Assembly (NCBI GenBank): GCA_902789175.1
Contig: CADANF010000028.1
Span: 1 to 58,820, forward strand
Length of the DNA: 58,820 bases
Reading direction: 5' to 3'
Source: an uncultured Lachnospiraceae bacterium
GTDB lineage: Bacteria > Bacillota > Clostridia > Lachnospirales > Lachnospiraceae
Shown here: piece after piece, positions 40,225 to 49,682 of the stretch
Layout of the letters: each line of letters opens with the position of its first letter
Position numbering within the stretch: the stretch's first letter is position 1
Notes under the pieces: model-generated
What the model saw: only the letters and a program-made list of their open reading frames with translations
Told to the model about the DNA's origin: nothing
The model's database searches: none
Position numbers and translations under genes: made by a program

Positions 40225-41406
40225 ATGGCAAACAAGAAAGTTGTTTTAGCTGGCGCTTGCCGTACAGCAATCGGAACTATGGGAGGCGGACTTAGCACAA
40301 CTCCAGCTCCAGTACTTGGATCAATCGTTATAAAGGAAGCTCTTAAGAGAGCAGGCGTTCCTGCAGATCAGGTTGACCATGTATACATGGGTTGCGTTAT
40401 CCAGGCTGGTCAGGGACAGAACGTAGCACGTCAGGCTTCACTTAAAGCTGGACTTCCTGTTGAGACACCTGCAGTTACTGTTAACGTTGTTTGCGGATCA
40501 GGTCTTAACTGCGTTAATATGGCAGCTCAGATGATTCAGGCTGGTGATGCTGATATCGTAGTTGCTGGTGGTATGGAAAATATGTCAATGGCTCCATATG
40601 CTATGATGCAGGGACGTTATGGATATAGAATGGGCAACTCAAAGCTTGTTGATACAATGGTAAATGATGCTCTTTGGGATGCATTTAACGATTACCATAT
40701 GATCAAGACTGCTGATAATATTGCAGAGCAGTGGGGACTTACAAGAGAAGAGCTTGATCAGTTCGCACTCAGATCACAGCAGAAGGCTGAAGCTGCTCAG
40801 AACTCTGGAGCATTTAAGGATGAAATCGTTCCAGTTGAAGTTAAGCAGAAGAAGAATACAGTAGTTATCGATACAGATGAAGGACCACGTCATGGTTCAA
40901 CAATCGAAGCACTTGCTAAGCTTAGAACAATCAACCCAGGTGGCTTTGTTACAGCTGGTAACGCTTCAGGTATCAATGATGGTGCTGCTGCAATCGTTGT
41001 TATGTCAGAAGAAAAGGCTAAGGAACTTGGCGTTAAGCCTATGGCTACATTCGTAGCTGGTGCTCTTGGTGGATGCGATCCTTCAATCATGGGTATCGGA
41101 CCTGTTCCAGCAACAAAGAAGGCTATGGCTAAGGCTGGTTACAAGATTGAAGATTTCGATATCATTGAGGCTAACGAAGCTTTCGCTGCACAGTCAGTTG
41201 CTGTTCAGAAGGAACTTGGCTTTAAGGATGAAGTTCTTAATCCAAATGGTGGTGCTATCGCTCTTGGACATCCAGTTGGAGCATCAGGAGCTCGTATCTT
41301 AGTTACACTTCTTCATGAGATGGAAAAGAAGGATGCTAAGAAGGGACTTGCAACACTTTGTATCGGTGGCGGTATGGGATGCGCTACTATCGTAGAAAGA
41401 GACTAA
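40225..41406 (+). CDS. thl: Acetyl-CoA acetyltransferase (thiolase)
   Basis: 393-residue biosynthetic thiolase condensing two acetyl-CoA to acetoacetyl-CoA, the first step to butyrate. Catalytic residues: Cys90 in [13 protein letters not shown], His in [16 protein letters not shown], second Cys in [17 protein letters not shown] is also present. ATG 40225 has GGAGG 9 bases upstream; the earlier ATG 40210 overlaps that site and is rejected. First gene of thl-crt-hbd-bcd-etfB-etfA. Codon choice is strongly biased, as expected for an abundant catabolic enzyme. Confidence 0.96.
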   Translation: MANKKVVLAGACRTAIGTMGGGLSTTPAPVLGSIVIKEALKRAGVPADQVDHVYMGCVIQAGQGQNVARQASLKAGLPVETPAVTVNVVCGSGLNCVNMAAQMIQAGDADIVVAGGMENMSMAPYAMMQGRYGYRMGNSKLVDTMVNDALWDAFNDYHMIKTADNIAEQWGLTREELDQFALRSQQKAEAAQNSGAFKDEIVPVEVKQKKNTVVIDTDEGPRHGSTIEALAKLRTINPGGFVTAGNASGINDGAAAIVVMSEEKAKELGVKPMATFVAGALGGCDPSIMGIGPVPATKKAMAKAGYKIEDFDIIEANEAFAAQSVAVQKELGFKDEVLNPNGGAIALGHPVGASGARILVTLLHEMEKKDAKKGLATLCIGGGMGCATIVERD

Positions 41407-41420
41407 TAGGAGATTAAAGA

Positions 41421-42215
41421 ATGGAATTCATTACATATGAGCAGGAAGGTTATGTAGGTGTTATCACTATCAACCGTCCAAAGGCTTTAAATGCACTTAA
41501 CTCACAGGTTCTTGATGAGCTTAAAGAGGCTTTTGAAGCAGTAGATCTTGAAACAACAAGAGCACTTGTACTTACAGGTGCTGGTGATAAGTCATTTGTT
41601 GCAGGTGCTGATATCGCTGAAATGTCAACACTTTCAAAGGCTGAAGGCGAAGCATTCGGTAAGAAGGGAAATGATGTTTTCCGTATGATCGAGACATTCC
41701 CAATCCCAGTTATCGCTGCAATTAATGGATTCGCTCTTGGTGGTGGATGCGAGATCTCTATGAGCTGTGATATCAGAATCTGTTCTGATAATGCAGTATT
41801 TGGTCAGCCAGAAGTTGGTCTTGGTATTACACCTGGTTTTGGCGGAACACAGAGACTTGCAAGAACAATCGGTGTTGGTATGGCTAAGCAGCTTATTTAT
41901 TCAGCAAGAAATATCATGGCTGATGAAGCTCTTCGTATCGGTCTTGTAAATGCAGTTTATACACAGGAAGAACTTCTTCCAGCAGCTAAGAAGCTTGCTG
42001 CAACAATCGCAAGCAATGCTCCTATCGCTGTACGTGCATGTAAGAAAGCAATCAATGAGGGCATCGAAACAGATATCGACAATGCTATCGTTATCGAAGA
42101 GAAGCTCTTTGGAAGCTGCTTTGAATCTTATGATCAGAAAGAAGGAATGGCAAACTTCCTTCGTAAGAAAGATGATCCAGCAAAGGTAAAGAAAGTAGAT
42201 TTTCAAAATAAGTAA
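41421..42215 (+). CDS. crt: 3-hydroxybutyryl-CoA dehydratase (crotonase)
   Basis: 264-residue crotonase-fold enzyme forming crotonyl-CoA. The oxyanion hole segments KSFVAGADIAEM and INGFALGGGCEISMSCDIRI, and the two active-site Glu regions FGQPEVGLGITPGFGGTQRL are intact. Normal length. It lies 14 bases after thl and is followed by a GC-rich hairpin before hbd. Confidence 0.95.
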   Translation: MEFITYEQEGYVGVITINRPKALNALNSQVLDELKEAFEAVDLETTRALVLTGAGDKSFVAGADIAEMSTLSKAEGEAFGKKGNDVFRMIETFPIPVIAAINGFALGGGCEISMSCDIRICSDNAVFGQPEVGLGITPGFGGTQRLARTIGVGMAKQLIYSARNIMADEALRIGLVNAVYTQEELLPAAKKLAATIASNAPIAVRACKKAINEGIETDIDNAIVIEEKLFGSCFESYDQKEGMANFLRKKDDPAKVKKVDFQNK

Positions 42216-42229
42216 TTAATCTGACTTTA

Positions 42230-42257
42230 GGCAGGACGTGAGATTTCGCGGCCTGCC
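42230..42257 (+). promoter_or_regulatory. Intercistronic hairpin between crt and hbd
   Basis: GGCAGG (42230-42235) pairs with CCTGCC (42252-42257) with further weak pairs inside. There is no T-run, so it is more likely an RNA-processing or stability element than a terminator. Confidence 0.55.
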
Positions 42258-42303
42258 CGCTGTCGGTTATAAATAATAAAATGTTTTCTAGGAGGAATAA
42301 AAT

Positions 42304-43143
42304 ATGATAGTTGGCGTTATCGGTGCCGGAACAATGGGTTCAGGTATTGCACAGGCTTTCGCTATGACAGATGGTTACGAAGTTCGTCTTTGTGATATCA
42401 AGGAAGAGTTCGCTGAAGGCGGAAAGAAGAAGATTGAGAAGAATATCAACTTCCTTGTAAGCAAGGAAAAGATCTCAGCTGATAAAGGTGCTGAAATTCT
42501 TGGCAAGATAAAGACAGGCCTTAAGGAAATCTGCACAGACTGCGACCTTGTTGTAGAAGTTTGTCCTGAAGTTATGGCTATTAAGAAGCAGACATTTAAG
42601 GAATTAATGGAGATCGTTCCAAAGGATTGTATCTTCGCTTCAAATACATCATCACTTTCAATCACAGAGATCGGTGCTGGTCTTGACAGACCACTTATCG
42701 GTATGCACTTCTTTAACCCAGCTGACAGAATGAAGCTTATTGAAGTTATCGCTGGTGGTGCTACACCTGATTCTCTTGTTGAGAAGATCAAAGAGATCTC
42801 AGTAGAGATCGGTAAGGTTCCTGTACAGGTTAACGAAGCTGCAGGTTTCGCTGTAAACAGACTCCTCATTACAATGATCAATGAAGCTTGTTATGAAGTT
42901 ATGGAAGGTGTTGCATCAGTTGAAGATATCGATACAGCTATGAAGCTTGGATGTAACCACCCAATGGGACCACTTGAGCTTGGCGATTACATCGGTCTTG
43001 ATATCTGCCTTGCTATTATGGATGTTCTTTACAATGAGTTCGAAGATTCTAAGTATCGTGCATGCCCACTTCTTCGTAAGATGGTTCGTGCTGGTAAGCT
43101 TGGACGTAAGACAGGTGAAGGATTCTATAACTACAATAAATAA
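42304..43143 (+). CDS. hbd: 3-hydroxybutyryl-CoA dehydrogenase
   Basis: 279-residue NAD(P)H-dependent enzyme reducing acetoacetyl-CoA. Rossmann motif VIGAGTMGSGIAQAF, catalytic His in GMHFFNPADRMKLIEVI, then EAAGFAVNRLLITMINEA and NHPMGPLELGDYIGLD. Length normal. ATG follows TAGGAGGA after an 88-base gap that holds the crt-hbd hairpin. In pathway order it acts before Crt, although its gene lies after it. Confidence 0.95.
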   Translation: MIVGVIGAGTMGSGIAQAFAMTDGYEVRLCDIKEEFAEGGKKKIEKNINFLVSKEKISADKGAEILGKIKTGLKEICTDCDLVVEVCPEVMAIKKQTFKELMEIVPKDCIFASNTSSLSITEIGAGLDRPLIGMHFFNPADRMKLIEVIAGGATPDSLVEKIKEISVEIGKVPVQVNEAAGFAVNRLLITMINEACYEVMEGVASVEDIDTAMKLGCNHPMGPLELGDYIGLDICLAIMDVLYNEFEDSKYRACPLLRKMVRAGKLGRKTGEGFYNYNK

Positions 43144-43157
43144 GTTAAAGAATAGCG

Positions 43158-43175
43158 GCGCCGCAAAAGCGGCGT
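43158..43175 (+). promoter_or_regulatory. Intercistronic hairpin between hbd and bcd
   Basis: GCGCCGC (43158-43164) pairs with GCGGCGT (43169-43175) around AAAA, one G-T pair. GC-rich and without a T-run, like the crt-hbd hairpin; likely affects RNA stability. Confidence 0.55.
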
Positions 43176-43207
43176 CTGCATTATAAAATAAATGGAGGAT
43201 CAAATTC

Positions 43208-44386
43208 ATGGATTTCACTTTAAGCAAAGAACATGAGATGGCTAGAGGCCTTTTCAAAGAGTTCGCTGAAAATGAAGCAAAGCCTCTCGCACAGGAAATT
43301 GACGAAACAGAAAGATTCCCAAGAGAGACAGTTGACAAGATGGCTAAGTATGGTTTCCTCGGAATTCCAGTACCAAAGGAATACGGTGGACAGGGATGTG
43401 ATATCCTTACTTATGCTATGTGTGTAGAAGAACTTTCAAAGGTTTGTGGTACAACAGGTGTTATCGTATCAGCTCATACATCACTCTGTGTTGACCCGAT
43501 TCTTACATATGGTACAGAAGAGCAGAAGCAGAAGTATCTTCCTGACCTTGCTTCAGGACGTAAGTTAGGTGCTTTCGGCCTTACAGAGCCAGGTGCTGGT
43601 ACAGATGCTCAGGGACAGCAGACAAAGGCTGTTTTCGATGAAGCTACTCAGGAATGGGTACTTAATGGATCAAAGTGCTTCATTACAAATGGTAAAGAAG
43701 CTGACGTATATATCGTAATCGCTGTTACTGGTAAGGTAGAGAAGCGTGGTAAGACAATGAAAGAAATCTCAGCTTTCATCGTTGATAAGGGTACACCTGG
43801 TTTCACATTCGGAACAAAGGAAAATAAGATGGGTATCCGTGGTTCATCAACATATGAACTTATCTTCTCTGACTGCCGTATACCTAAGGATGCACTTCTT
43901 GGTGTTAAGGGTAAGGGATTCAATATCGCTATGCACACTCTTGATGGTGGACGTATCGGAATCGCTGCTCAGGCTCTTGGTATTGCAGAAGGTGCTCTTG
44001 AGAGAACAGTAGAATATGTTAAGGAAAGAAAGCAGTTCGGACGTGCAATCGGAGCATTCCAGAATACACAGTTCCAGCTTGCTAACATGAAGACAAAGGT
44101 TGATGCTGCCAGAGCACTCGTTTACAGAGCAGCTCTTAAGAAGGATGAGTACAATAAGGATCCTAAGCATCAGGTTTCTTATAGCATGGAAGCTGCAGAA
44201 GCTAAGCTTTTCGCTGCAGAAGTTGCTATGGATGTTACAACTAAGGCAGTTCAGCTTCACGGTGGATATGGTTACATTAGAGAGTATGATGTAGAGCGTA
44301 TGATGCGTGATGCTAAGATCACAGAGATCTATGAGGGAACCAGCGAAGTAATGCGCATGGTTATCTCAGCTAACTTATTAAATTAA
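43208..44386 (+). CDS. bcd: Butyryl-CoA dehydrogenase
   Basis: 392-residue FAD acyl-CoA dehydrogenase reducing crotonyl-CoA to butyryl-CoA. Signatures: GAFGLTEPGAGTDAQGQQTKA (FAD/substrate loop), KCFITNGKEADVYIVIAV, RKQFGRAIGAFQNTQFQLA, QLHGGYGYIREYDVERMMRDAKITEIYEGTSEV, the last holding the catalytic Glu. With EtfBA in Clostridia it forms an electron-bifurcating complex using two NADH, one hydride going to crotonyl-CoA and one electron pair to ferredoxin; that is family knowledge. Confidence 0.96.
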   Translation: MDFTLSKEHEMARGLFKEFAENEAKPLAQEIDETERFPRETVDKMAKYGFLGIPVPKEYGGQGCDILTYAMCVEELSKVCGTTGVIVSAHTSLCVDPILTYGTEEQKQKYLPDLASGRKLGAFGLTEPGAGTDAQGQQTKAVFDEATQEWVLNGSKCFITNGKEADVYIVIAVTGKVEKRGKTMKEISAFIVDKGTPGFTFGTKENKMGIRGSSTYELIFSDCRIPKDALLGVKGKGFNIAMHTLDGGRIGIAAQALGIAEGALERTVEYVKERKQFGRAIGAFQNTQFQLANMKTKVDAARALVYRAALKKDEYNKDPKHQVSYSMEAAEAKLFAAEVAMDVTTKAVQLHGGYGYIREYDVERMMRDAKITEIYEGTSEVMRMVISANLLN

Positions 44387-44399
44387 GGAGGGTACATTC

Positions 44400-45185
44400 G
44401 TGAAAATAGTTGTTTGTGTAAAGCAGGTACCTGATACAAAAGGTGGAGTTAAGTTCAAACCAGACGGAACTCTTGATAGAGGAGCAATGCTCACAATCAT
44501 GAATCCAGATGATAAGGCAGGTCTTGAAGCTGCCCTTCGTATTAAGGATGAAATTGGTGCAGAAGTAACAGTAGTAACAATGGGTCTTCCAAAGGCAGAG
44601 GAAGTTCTTCGTGAAGCAATCGCAATGGGCGCTGACAAGGGAATCCTTGTAACAGACCGTGTTCTTGGTGGAGCTGATACATGGGCTACATCTCAGACAC
44701 TTGCAGGTGCTATCAGAAATCTTGACTATGATCTTATCATCACAGGTCGTCAGGCTATCGATGGTGATACAGCTCAGGTTGGACCTCAGCTTTCAGAGCA
44801 CCTTAACATTCCTGTTATTTCATATGCAGAGGATATTAAAATCGATGGCGATTCAGTAATCGTTAAGCGTCAGTTCGATGACAGATATATGAATTTAAAG
44901 GCTAAGATGCCTTGCCTTATTACAGCTCTTTCAGAATTAAATGTTCCACGTTACATGACACCAGGTGGAATATTCGATGCTTATGCAGCTGATATTACAG
45001 TTTGGGGCAGAGATGACTTAAAAGATACTCTTGATTCTAACCTTGGTCTTAAGGGATCACCAACACAGATCGCTAAGGCATCAGATAAGGTAAGAAAAGG
45101 TGCTGGAGAAAAGGTTACACTTGATAGCCCTGAAGAGTCTGCAAATTACATCGTTTCTAAATTACAGGAAAAGTTCGTAATATAA
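44400..45185 (+). CDS. etfB: Electron transfer flavoprotein, beta subunit
   Basis: 261-residue EtfB: KIVVCVKQVPDTKGGVKFKPDGTLDRG, AVTVVTMGLPKAEEVLREAIAMGADKGILV-type block (here EVTVVTMGLPKAEEVLREA), TGRQAIDGDTAQVGPQLSEHL, and the recognition-loop end of the protein. Start is GTG 44400, 7 bases after AGGAGGG. It binds the bifurcating FAD and NADH in the Bcd-Etf complex of butyrate producers. Confidence 0.95.
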   Translation: MKIVVCVKQVPDTKGGVKFKPDGTLDRGAMLTIMNPDDKAGLEAALRIKDEIGAEVTVVTMGLPKAEEVLREAIAMGADKGILVTDRVLGGADTWATSQTLAGAIRNLDYDLIITGRQAIDGDTAQVGPQLSEHLNIPVISYAEDIKIDGDSVIVKRQFDDRYMNLKAKMPCLITALSELNVPRYMTPGGIFDAYAADITVWGRDDLKDTLDSNLGLKGSPTQIAKASDKVRKGAGEKVTLDSPEESANYIVSKLQEKFVI

Positions 45186-45206
45186 TTTGAAGGAGGGTAA
45201 CTTAAA

Positions 45207-46259
45207 ATGGCATTAGAAGATTACAAGGGCGTTTATATATTTGCCCAGCAGGTTGATAATGAAATTAGTAATATAGCATTCGAGTTACTTGGTAAAGGTA
45301 AAGACCTTGCAGAAGCTCTTAACACAGAACTTACAGCAGTTTTAGTTGGTTCAAATGTTAAGGATCTTGCAGACAGCCTTGCTGAGTACGGTGCAGATAA
45401 GGTAATCGTTGTTGATGATCCAGAACTTAAGGATTACAGAACAGAGCCTTATACACATGCACTTGCATCAGTTATTGAGAAATATAAGCCAGATGTATTC
45501 CTTATCGGAGCTACAGCAATCGGTCGTGACCTCGGTCCTCGTGTTTGCGCTCGTATCCATACAGGTCTTACAGCTGACTGTACATCACTTGAGATCGGTG
45601 ATTTCCCACTCGTAGCAATCCCAGGCAGAGAGCAGAAGCACAATCAGCTTCTTATGACTCGTCCTGCATTCGGTGGTAACACAATCGCTACAATCGCTTG
45701 TCCTGATTTCCGTCCACAGATGGCAACTGTTCGTCCGGGTGTTATGCAGAAGAAGGCAAAGGTTGCTGGTGCTAAGGCTGTTGTTGAAGAGTTCAATCCA
45801 GGATTTACACCTGATAACAAGTACGTTGAGATCCTTGACATCGTTAAGGAAGTTTCAGACGTGGTTGATATTCAGGACGCTAAGGTTCTTGTTGCTGGCG
45901 GACGTGGTGTTGGATCAGCTGAGAACTTTGCTATCCTTGAGGAGCTTGCAAAGGCTCTTGATGGTGAAGTGGCTTGCTCACGTGCAGTTGTTGATTCAGG
46001 CTGGAAGCCAAAGGAACTTCAGGTTGGTCAGACAGGTAAGACTGTTCGTCCACACCTTTATTTCGCAATTGGTATTTCAGGTGCTATCCAGCATGTAGCT
46101 GGTATGGAAGAGTCTGATATCATCATTGCTATCAATAAGGATGAGACAGCTCCAATCTTCGACGTAGCTGATTATGGTATCGTTGGAGACTTAAATAAGA
46201 TTGTTCCAGAACTTACAAAGCAGATCATCGCTGCTAAGGCTGCTAAGTCAGAGAACTAA
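45207..46259 (+). CDS. etfA: Electron transfer flavoprotein, alpha subunit
   Basis: 350-residue EtfA, last gene of the butyrate operon. The C-terminal FAD-binding domain is typical: VLVAGGRGVGSAENF, SRAVVDSGWKPKELQVGQTGKTVRPHLYFAIGISGAIQHVAGM, INKDETAPIFDVADYGIVGD. N-terminal domain has FLIGATAIGRDLGPRVCARI and GLTADCTSLEIG. It carries the second FAD that shuttles electrons to Bcd. No ferredoxin-like extension is present. A strong terminator follows. Confidence 0.95.
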   Translation: MALEDYKGVYIFAQQVDNEISNIAFELLGKGKDLAEALNTELTAVLVGSNVKDLADSLAEYGADKVIVVDDPELKDYRTEPYTHALASVIEKYKPDVFLIGATAIGRDLGPRVCARIHTGLTADCTSLEIGDFPLVAIPGREQKHNQLLMTRPAFGGNTIATIACPDFRPQMATVRPGVMQKKAKVAGAKAVVEEFNPGFTPDNKYVEILDIVKEVSDVVDIQDAKVLVAGGRGVGSAENFAILEELAKALDGEVACSRAVVDSGWKPKELQVGQTGKTVRPHLYFAIGISGAIQHVAGMEESDIIIAINKDETAPIFDVADYGIVGDLNKIVPELTKQIIAAKAAKSEN

Positions 46260-46281
46260 TCTATAAAAAAAGTTTTTTCGG

Positions 46282-46316
46282 GCCTCAGATGTTTTAAACC
46301 ATCTGGGGCTTTTTTT
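46282..46316 (+). terminator. Terminator of the butyrate operon
   Basis: GCCTCAGATG (46282-46291) pairs with CATCTGGGGC (46300-46309), one G-T pair, followed by seven T. Confidence 0.9.
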
Positions 46317-46323
46317 AATGCTC

Positions 46324-46352
46324 TTGCCACTATATATATGATGATATATAAT
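46324..46352 (+). promoter_or_regulatory. Promoter of mtnN-luxS
   Basis: TTGCCA (46324-46329) and a perfect TATAAT (46347-46352) are 17 bases apart. Start codon lies 54 bases downstream. Confidence 0.75.
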
Positions 46353-46405
46353 GAAACCGGTATGCCTAAAAGGGTTATAAGAATAAAAGATTTAGGAGAA
46401 TTGTT

Positions 46406-47098
46406 ATGATAGGTATCATTGGTGCCATGGATAAAGAAGTAGAAGAACTTAAAGCTTCTATGGATGCAGTAAGTGTTTTTGAGAAGGCTGGCATGGAATT
46501 CTATAATGGAATACTTGAAGGAAAAGGAGTTGTAGTGGTTAGATCAGGAGTAGGTAAAGTAAATGCTGCTGCCTGTACACAGCTTCTTATTGATAAATAT
46601 GATCCGGATGTAATAGTAAATACAGGAATTGCAGGAAGTCTTGATGCAAAGATCAATATTGGAGATATTGTTCTTTCAACAGATGCTTTGGAACATGATA
46701 TGGATGTAACAGGCCTGGGATATAAGAAGGGGATTATCCCTGATCAGGATGTATCGATCTTTATAGCGGATGAAAAAACAAGAAAGATTGCAAAGGAATC
46801 CTGTGAAAAGGTAAATACAGATATTTCTGTTTTTGAAGGAAGAGTTGTAAGTGGAGATCAGTTCATTTCTGGAAGAGAAAAGAAAGATATGATAAAGGAA
46901 GAATTTGATGGCCTTTGTACAGAAATGGAAGGCGCTTCAATAGCACATGTATCATATTTAAACAAGGTACCATTTCTTATCATAAGAGCAATATCAGATA
47001 AGGCTGATGATTCTGCTAATGAGGATTATCCTTCATTTCAGAAGAAGGCTATAAGACATAGTGTTGCACTGGTTAAAGAAATGATAAAGAATATGTAA
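46406..47098 (+). CDS. mtnN: 5'-methylthioadenosine/S-adenosylhomocysteine nucleosidase
   Basis: 230-residue Pfs enzyme that removes adenine from methylthioadenosine and S-adenosylhomocysteine. Motifs: GIIGAMDKEVEELK (catalytic Glu), SGVGKVNAAACTQLLID, VNTGIAGSLD, GDQFISG, CTEMEGASIAHV and FLIIRAISDKADD (catalytic Asp). Length normal. It makes S-ribosylhomocysteine, the substrate of LuxS encoded 19 bases downstream. Confidence 0.95.
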   Translation: MIGIIGAMDKEVEELKASMDAVSVFEKAGMEFYNGILEGKGVVVVRSGVGKVNAAACTQLLIDKYDPDVIVNTGIAGSLDAKINIGDIVLSTDALEHDMDVTGLGYKKGIIPDQDVSIFIADEKTRKIAKESCEKVNTDISVFEGRVVSGDQFISGREKKDMIKEEFDGLCTEMEGASIAHVSYLNKVPFLIIRAISDKADDSANEDYPSFQKKAIRHSVALVKEMIKNM

Positions 47099-47116
47099 CT
47101 ATAAAAGGAGTGTCCG

Positions 47117-47593
47117 ATGGAAAAAATCTCAAGTTTTACTGTTGATCATCTTAAGTTAAAGACAGGTCTTTATGTTTCCAGAAAAGATAAGGTGGGAAAT
47201 GAGACGATAACTACTTTTGATCTTAGAATGACAAGACCAAATTTTGAGCCTGTAATGAATACTGCAGAAATCCATACATTAGAACATTTAGGGGCAACAT
47301 TTCTTAGAAATGACAGTGAATGGAAAGATAAAGTAATCTACTTTGGACCTATGGGTTGCAGAACCGGTTTTTATATGGTTTTGGCAGGGGATCTTACTTC
47401 GGAGGATGTGCTTGATCTTACAAGAAGACTTTTTAAATTCTGCACAGAGTTTGAGGGTGATGTGCCGGGACAGGCAGCTAAAGATTGCGGAAATTATCTT
47501 GATATGAATCTTGATATGGCGAAATACAGGGCGTCTAAATATCTTGATGTACTTATGAATATCACTGAAGACAGGCTCGCTTATCAGGATTAA
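47117..47593 (+). CDS. luxS: S-ribosylhomocysteine lyase, AI-2 synthesis
   Basis: 158-residue LuxS. Metal ligands His-His in EIHTLEHLGATFLRN and the third ligand Cys in AKDCGNYLDMNLDMA; the general-base Cys in YFGPMGCRTGFYMVLAG. It cleaves S-ribosylhomocysteine to homocysteine and the AI-2 precursor DPD. Together with mtnN this completes the activated-methyl recycling route, so AI-2 release is expected; no Lsr or other uptake genes are nearby. Confidence 0.96.
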   Translation: MEKISSFTVDHLKLKTGLYVSRKDKVGNETITTFDLRMTRPNFEPVMNTAEIHTLEHLGATFLRNDSEWKDKVIYFGPMGCRTGFYMVLAGDLTSEDVLDLTRRLFKFCTEFEGDVPGQAAKDCGNYLDMNLDMAKYRASKYLDVLMNITEDRLAYQD

Positions 47594-47638
47594 GTAATAG
47601 GAAAGACTAGGAAATGAGCCATTTATCGTTAAAAATTC

Positions 47639-47667
47639 TAGACTTTCACATTAAGATATGTTATCAT
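47639..47667 (+). promoter_or_regulatory. Likely promoter of tig
   Basis: TAGACT (47639-47644) and TATCAT (47662-47667) are 17 bases apart, 65 bases before the tig start. No CtsR direct repeat (GGTCAAA type) is seen nearby. Confidence 0.5.
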
Positions 47668-47732
47668 GTTAGAACTAGTGCGTAAATGTTCATTGCACCA
47701 AAGTAGGCAATGTTTTAAGGAGGAAATAATAA

Positions 47733-49043
47733 ATGAGTTTTACAGTTGAGAAGTTAGAAGGCAGCATGGCTGAACTTACAATCACAGTTCCTGCAGCAGA
47801 TTTTGATGCAGCAATTAAGGAAGCTTACCAGAAGAATAAGGGAAGATTCCAGCTTAACGGATTCCGTAAGGGAAAAGTTCCAATGGCTGTAGTTGAAAAA
47901 GTTTACGGAACAGAAGTATTCTTTGAAGACGCTGCTAATGACCTTATCAACAAGACTTATCCTGAAGAGTCAGAGAATTGTGAGTTAGATATCACATCAA
48001 GACCTGAAATTTCAGTTGAACAGATTGGCAAGGGTAAGGATTTTATCTATAAAGCTAAGGTTGCTGTTAAGCCAGAATTTACACTTGGTGAGTATAAGGG
48101 AATTGAAGTAGAGAAGCAGGATGTAACTGTAACTGATGAAGAAGTTGATGCTGAGATTAAGAAGGCTCAGAAGGAAAACGGACGTAAGGTTGAAGTTACA
48201 GATAGAGCTGCTAAGCTTGATGATGAAGTTAAGATCGACTTCGAAGGTTTTGTTGATGATGATGCTTTTGAAGGTGGAAAGGGCAAGGATTACAGCCTTA
48301 CACTTGGATCACACTCATTCATTGATACATTTGAAGATCAGATTGTTGGAAAGAATGTTGGAGATGAGTTTGACGTTAATGTTACTTTCCCAGAAGATTA
48401 TCAGGCAGAGAATCTTAAGGGTAAGCCAGCAGTATTCAAGGTTAAGCTTAATAAGATCACAGAGACAGTTCTTCCTGAATTAAATGATGAATTTGCATCA
48501 GATGTTTCAGCATTTGATACATTTGATGAGTATAAGCTTGATACAAGAAAAACTCTTGAATTAAGAAAGAAAGATGCAGCTGAAAGAGCTAAAGAAGCAG
48601 CTGTTCTTAATAAACTTATTGAAGTAACAGAGATCGACATTCCTGAACCAATGATCGAGTTACAGCAGGAGAGAATCCTTGATGATTTTGATCAGAGACT
48701 TCGTTACCAGGGTGTAACTCTTGACCAGTACTTAAAGATGGCGAAGATGGATAAGAACGTTATGATGGAGCAGGTTAAGCCTGAAGCTATCCAGAGAATT
48801 AAGTCAGCTCTTATCATTGAAGCTGTTGCTAAGGCAGAAGGTGTAGATGCATCTGATGAAGAAGTTGATGCAGAAGTTCAGAAGATAGCTGATCAGTACC
48901 AGCTTGAGATTGAAAAGTTCAAGGAACTTGCTGGTGAGAAGGAAGTTGAAGCTATCAAGGAGCAGGTAAAGAATCAGAAGGCTATTAAGATCCTTGCAGA
49001 GAATGCTAAAGAAGTGGAAGCTGCAAAGAAGGAAGAGGCTTAA
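47733..49043 (+). CDS. tig: Trigger factor
   Basis: 436-residue ribosome-bound chaperone. N-domain with ribosome signature NGFRKGKVPMAVVEKVYG, FKBP-type PPIase domain in the middle (DEVKIDFEGFVDDDAFEGGKGKDYSLTLGSHSFIDTFEDQIVG) and a long helical C-domain. Length normal. First gene of tig-clpP-clpX-engB, a conserved Firmicutes order in which lon, often present, is missing here. Confidence 0.96.
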   Translation: MSFTVEKLEGSMAELTITVPAADFDAAIKEAYQKNKGRFQLNGFRKGKVPMAVVEKVYGTEVFFEDAANDLINKTYPEESENCELDITSRPEISVEQIGKGKDFIYKAKVAVKPEFTLGEYKGIEVEKQDVTVTDEEVDAEIKKAQKENGRKVEVTDRAAKLDDEVKIDFEGFVDDDAFEGGKGKDYSLTLGSHSFIDTFEDQIVGKNVGDEFDVNVTFPEDYQAENLKGKPAVFKVKLNKITETVLPELNDEFASDVSAFDTFDEYKLDTRKTLELRKKDAAERAKEAAVLNKLIEVTEIDIPEPMIELQQERILDDFDQRLRYQGVTLDQYLKMAKMDKNVMMEQVKPEAIQRIKSALIIEAVAKAEGVDASDEEVDAEVQKIADQYQLEIEKFKELAGEKEVEAIKEQVKNQKAIKILAENAKEVEAAKKEEA

Positions 49044-49084
49044 TTCTATAATAGGTCTCTAAATCGAAAGAGAGGTTTTTTGAT

Positions 49085-49669
49085 ATGGCATTAGTGCCTA
49101 CAGTCATTGAAACAAGTAGTAGGGGCGAGAGAGCATATGATATATACTCAAGACTCCTTAAAGAAAGAATTATATTCCTGGGGGATGAAGTAAATGATGT
49201 TACAGCAAGTCTTGTTGTAGCACAGCTTCTTTTCCTTGAATCAGAAGATTCAACAAAGGATATTAACCTTTATATAAACAGTCCTGGAGGATCAGTTACT
49301 GCAGGAATGGCAATATATGACACAATGAATTACATCAAGTGTGATGTTTCAACTATTTGTGTTGGTATGGCAGCCAGTATGGGAGCATTTCTTCTTAGCG
49401 GTGGTGCTAAGGGAAAGAGATTTGCTCTTCCAAATGCAGAGATCATGATTCATCAGCCACTTGGTGGTATGCAGGGACAGGCAACTGATATGCAGATTGC
49501 TGCTGAACATATTCAGCGTACAAAACATACTCTTTATCAGATCATGGCAGATAACTGCGGCAAGTCATATGAAGAGATCGCTGCTGACTGTGAACGCGAT
49601 AACTGGAAGTCAGCTGCTGAGGCTATGGAATATGGGCTTATTGATAAGGTTGTAACAAATAGAAAATAA
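49085..49669 (+). CDS. clpP: ATP-dependent Clp protease proteolytic subunit
   Basis: 194-residue serine peptidase. Catalytic Ser in [13 protein letters not shown], His in [18 protein letters not shown], Asp in [10 protein letters not shown]. Length normal. It pairs with ClpX encoded next and probably also with the ClpX paralogue at 17.4 kb, which keeps the IGF docking loop. The AGAGAGG ribosome site lies in the 3' arm of a small hairpin (TCTCT/AGAGA) followed by a T-run, which may slow or couple translation. Confidence 0.96.
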   Translation: MALVPTVIETSSRGERAYDIYSRLLKERIIFLGDEVNDVTASLVVAQLLFLESEDSTKDINLYINSPGGSVTAGMAIYDTMNYIKCDVSTICVGMAASMGAFLLSGGAKGKRFALPNAEIMIHQPLGGMQGQATDMQIAAEHIQRTKHTLYQIMADNCGKSYEEIAADCERDNWKSAAEAMEYGLIDKVVTNRK

Positions 49670-49682
49670 TTATTATTTGAGG

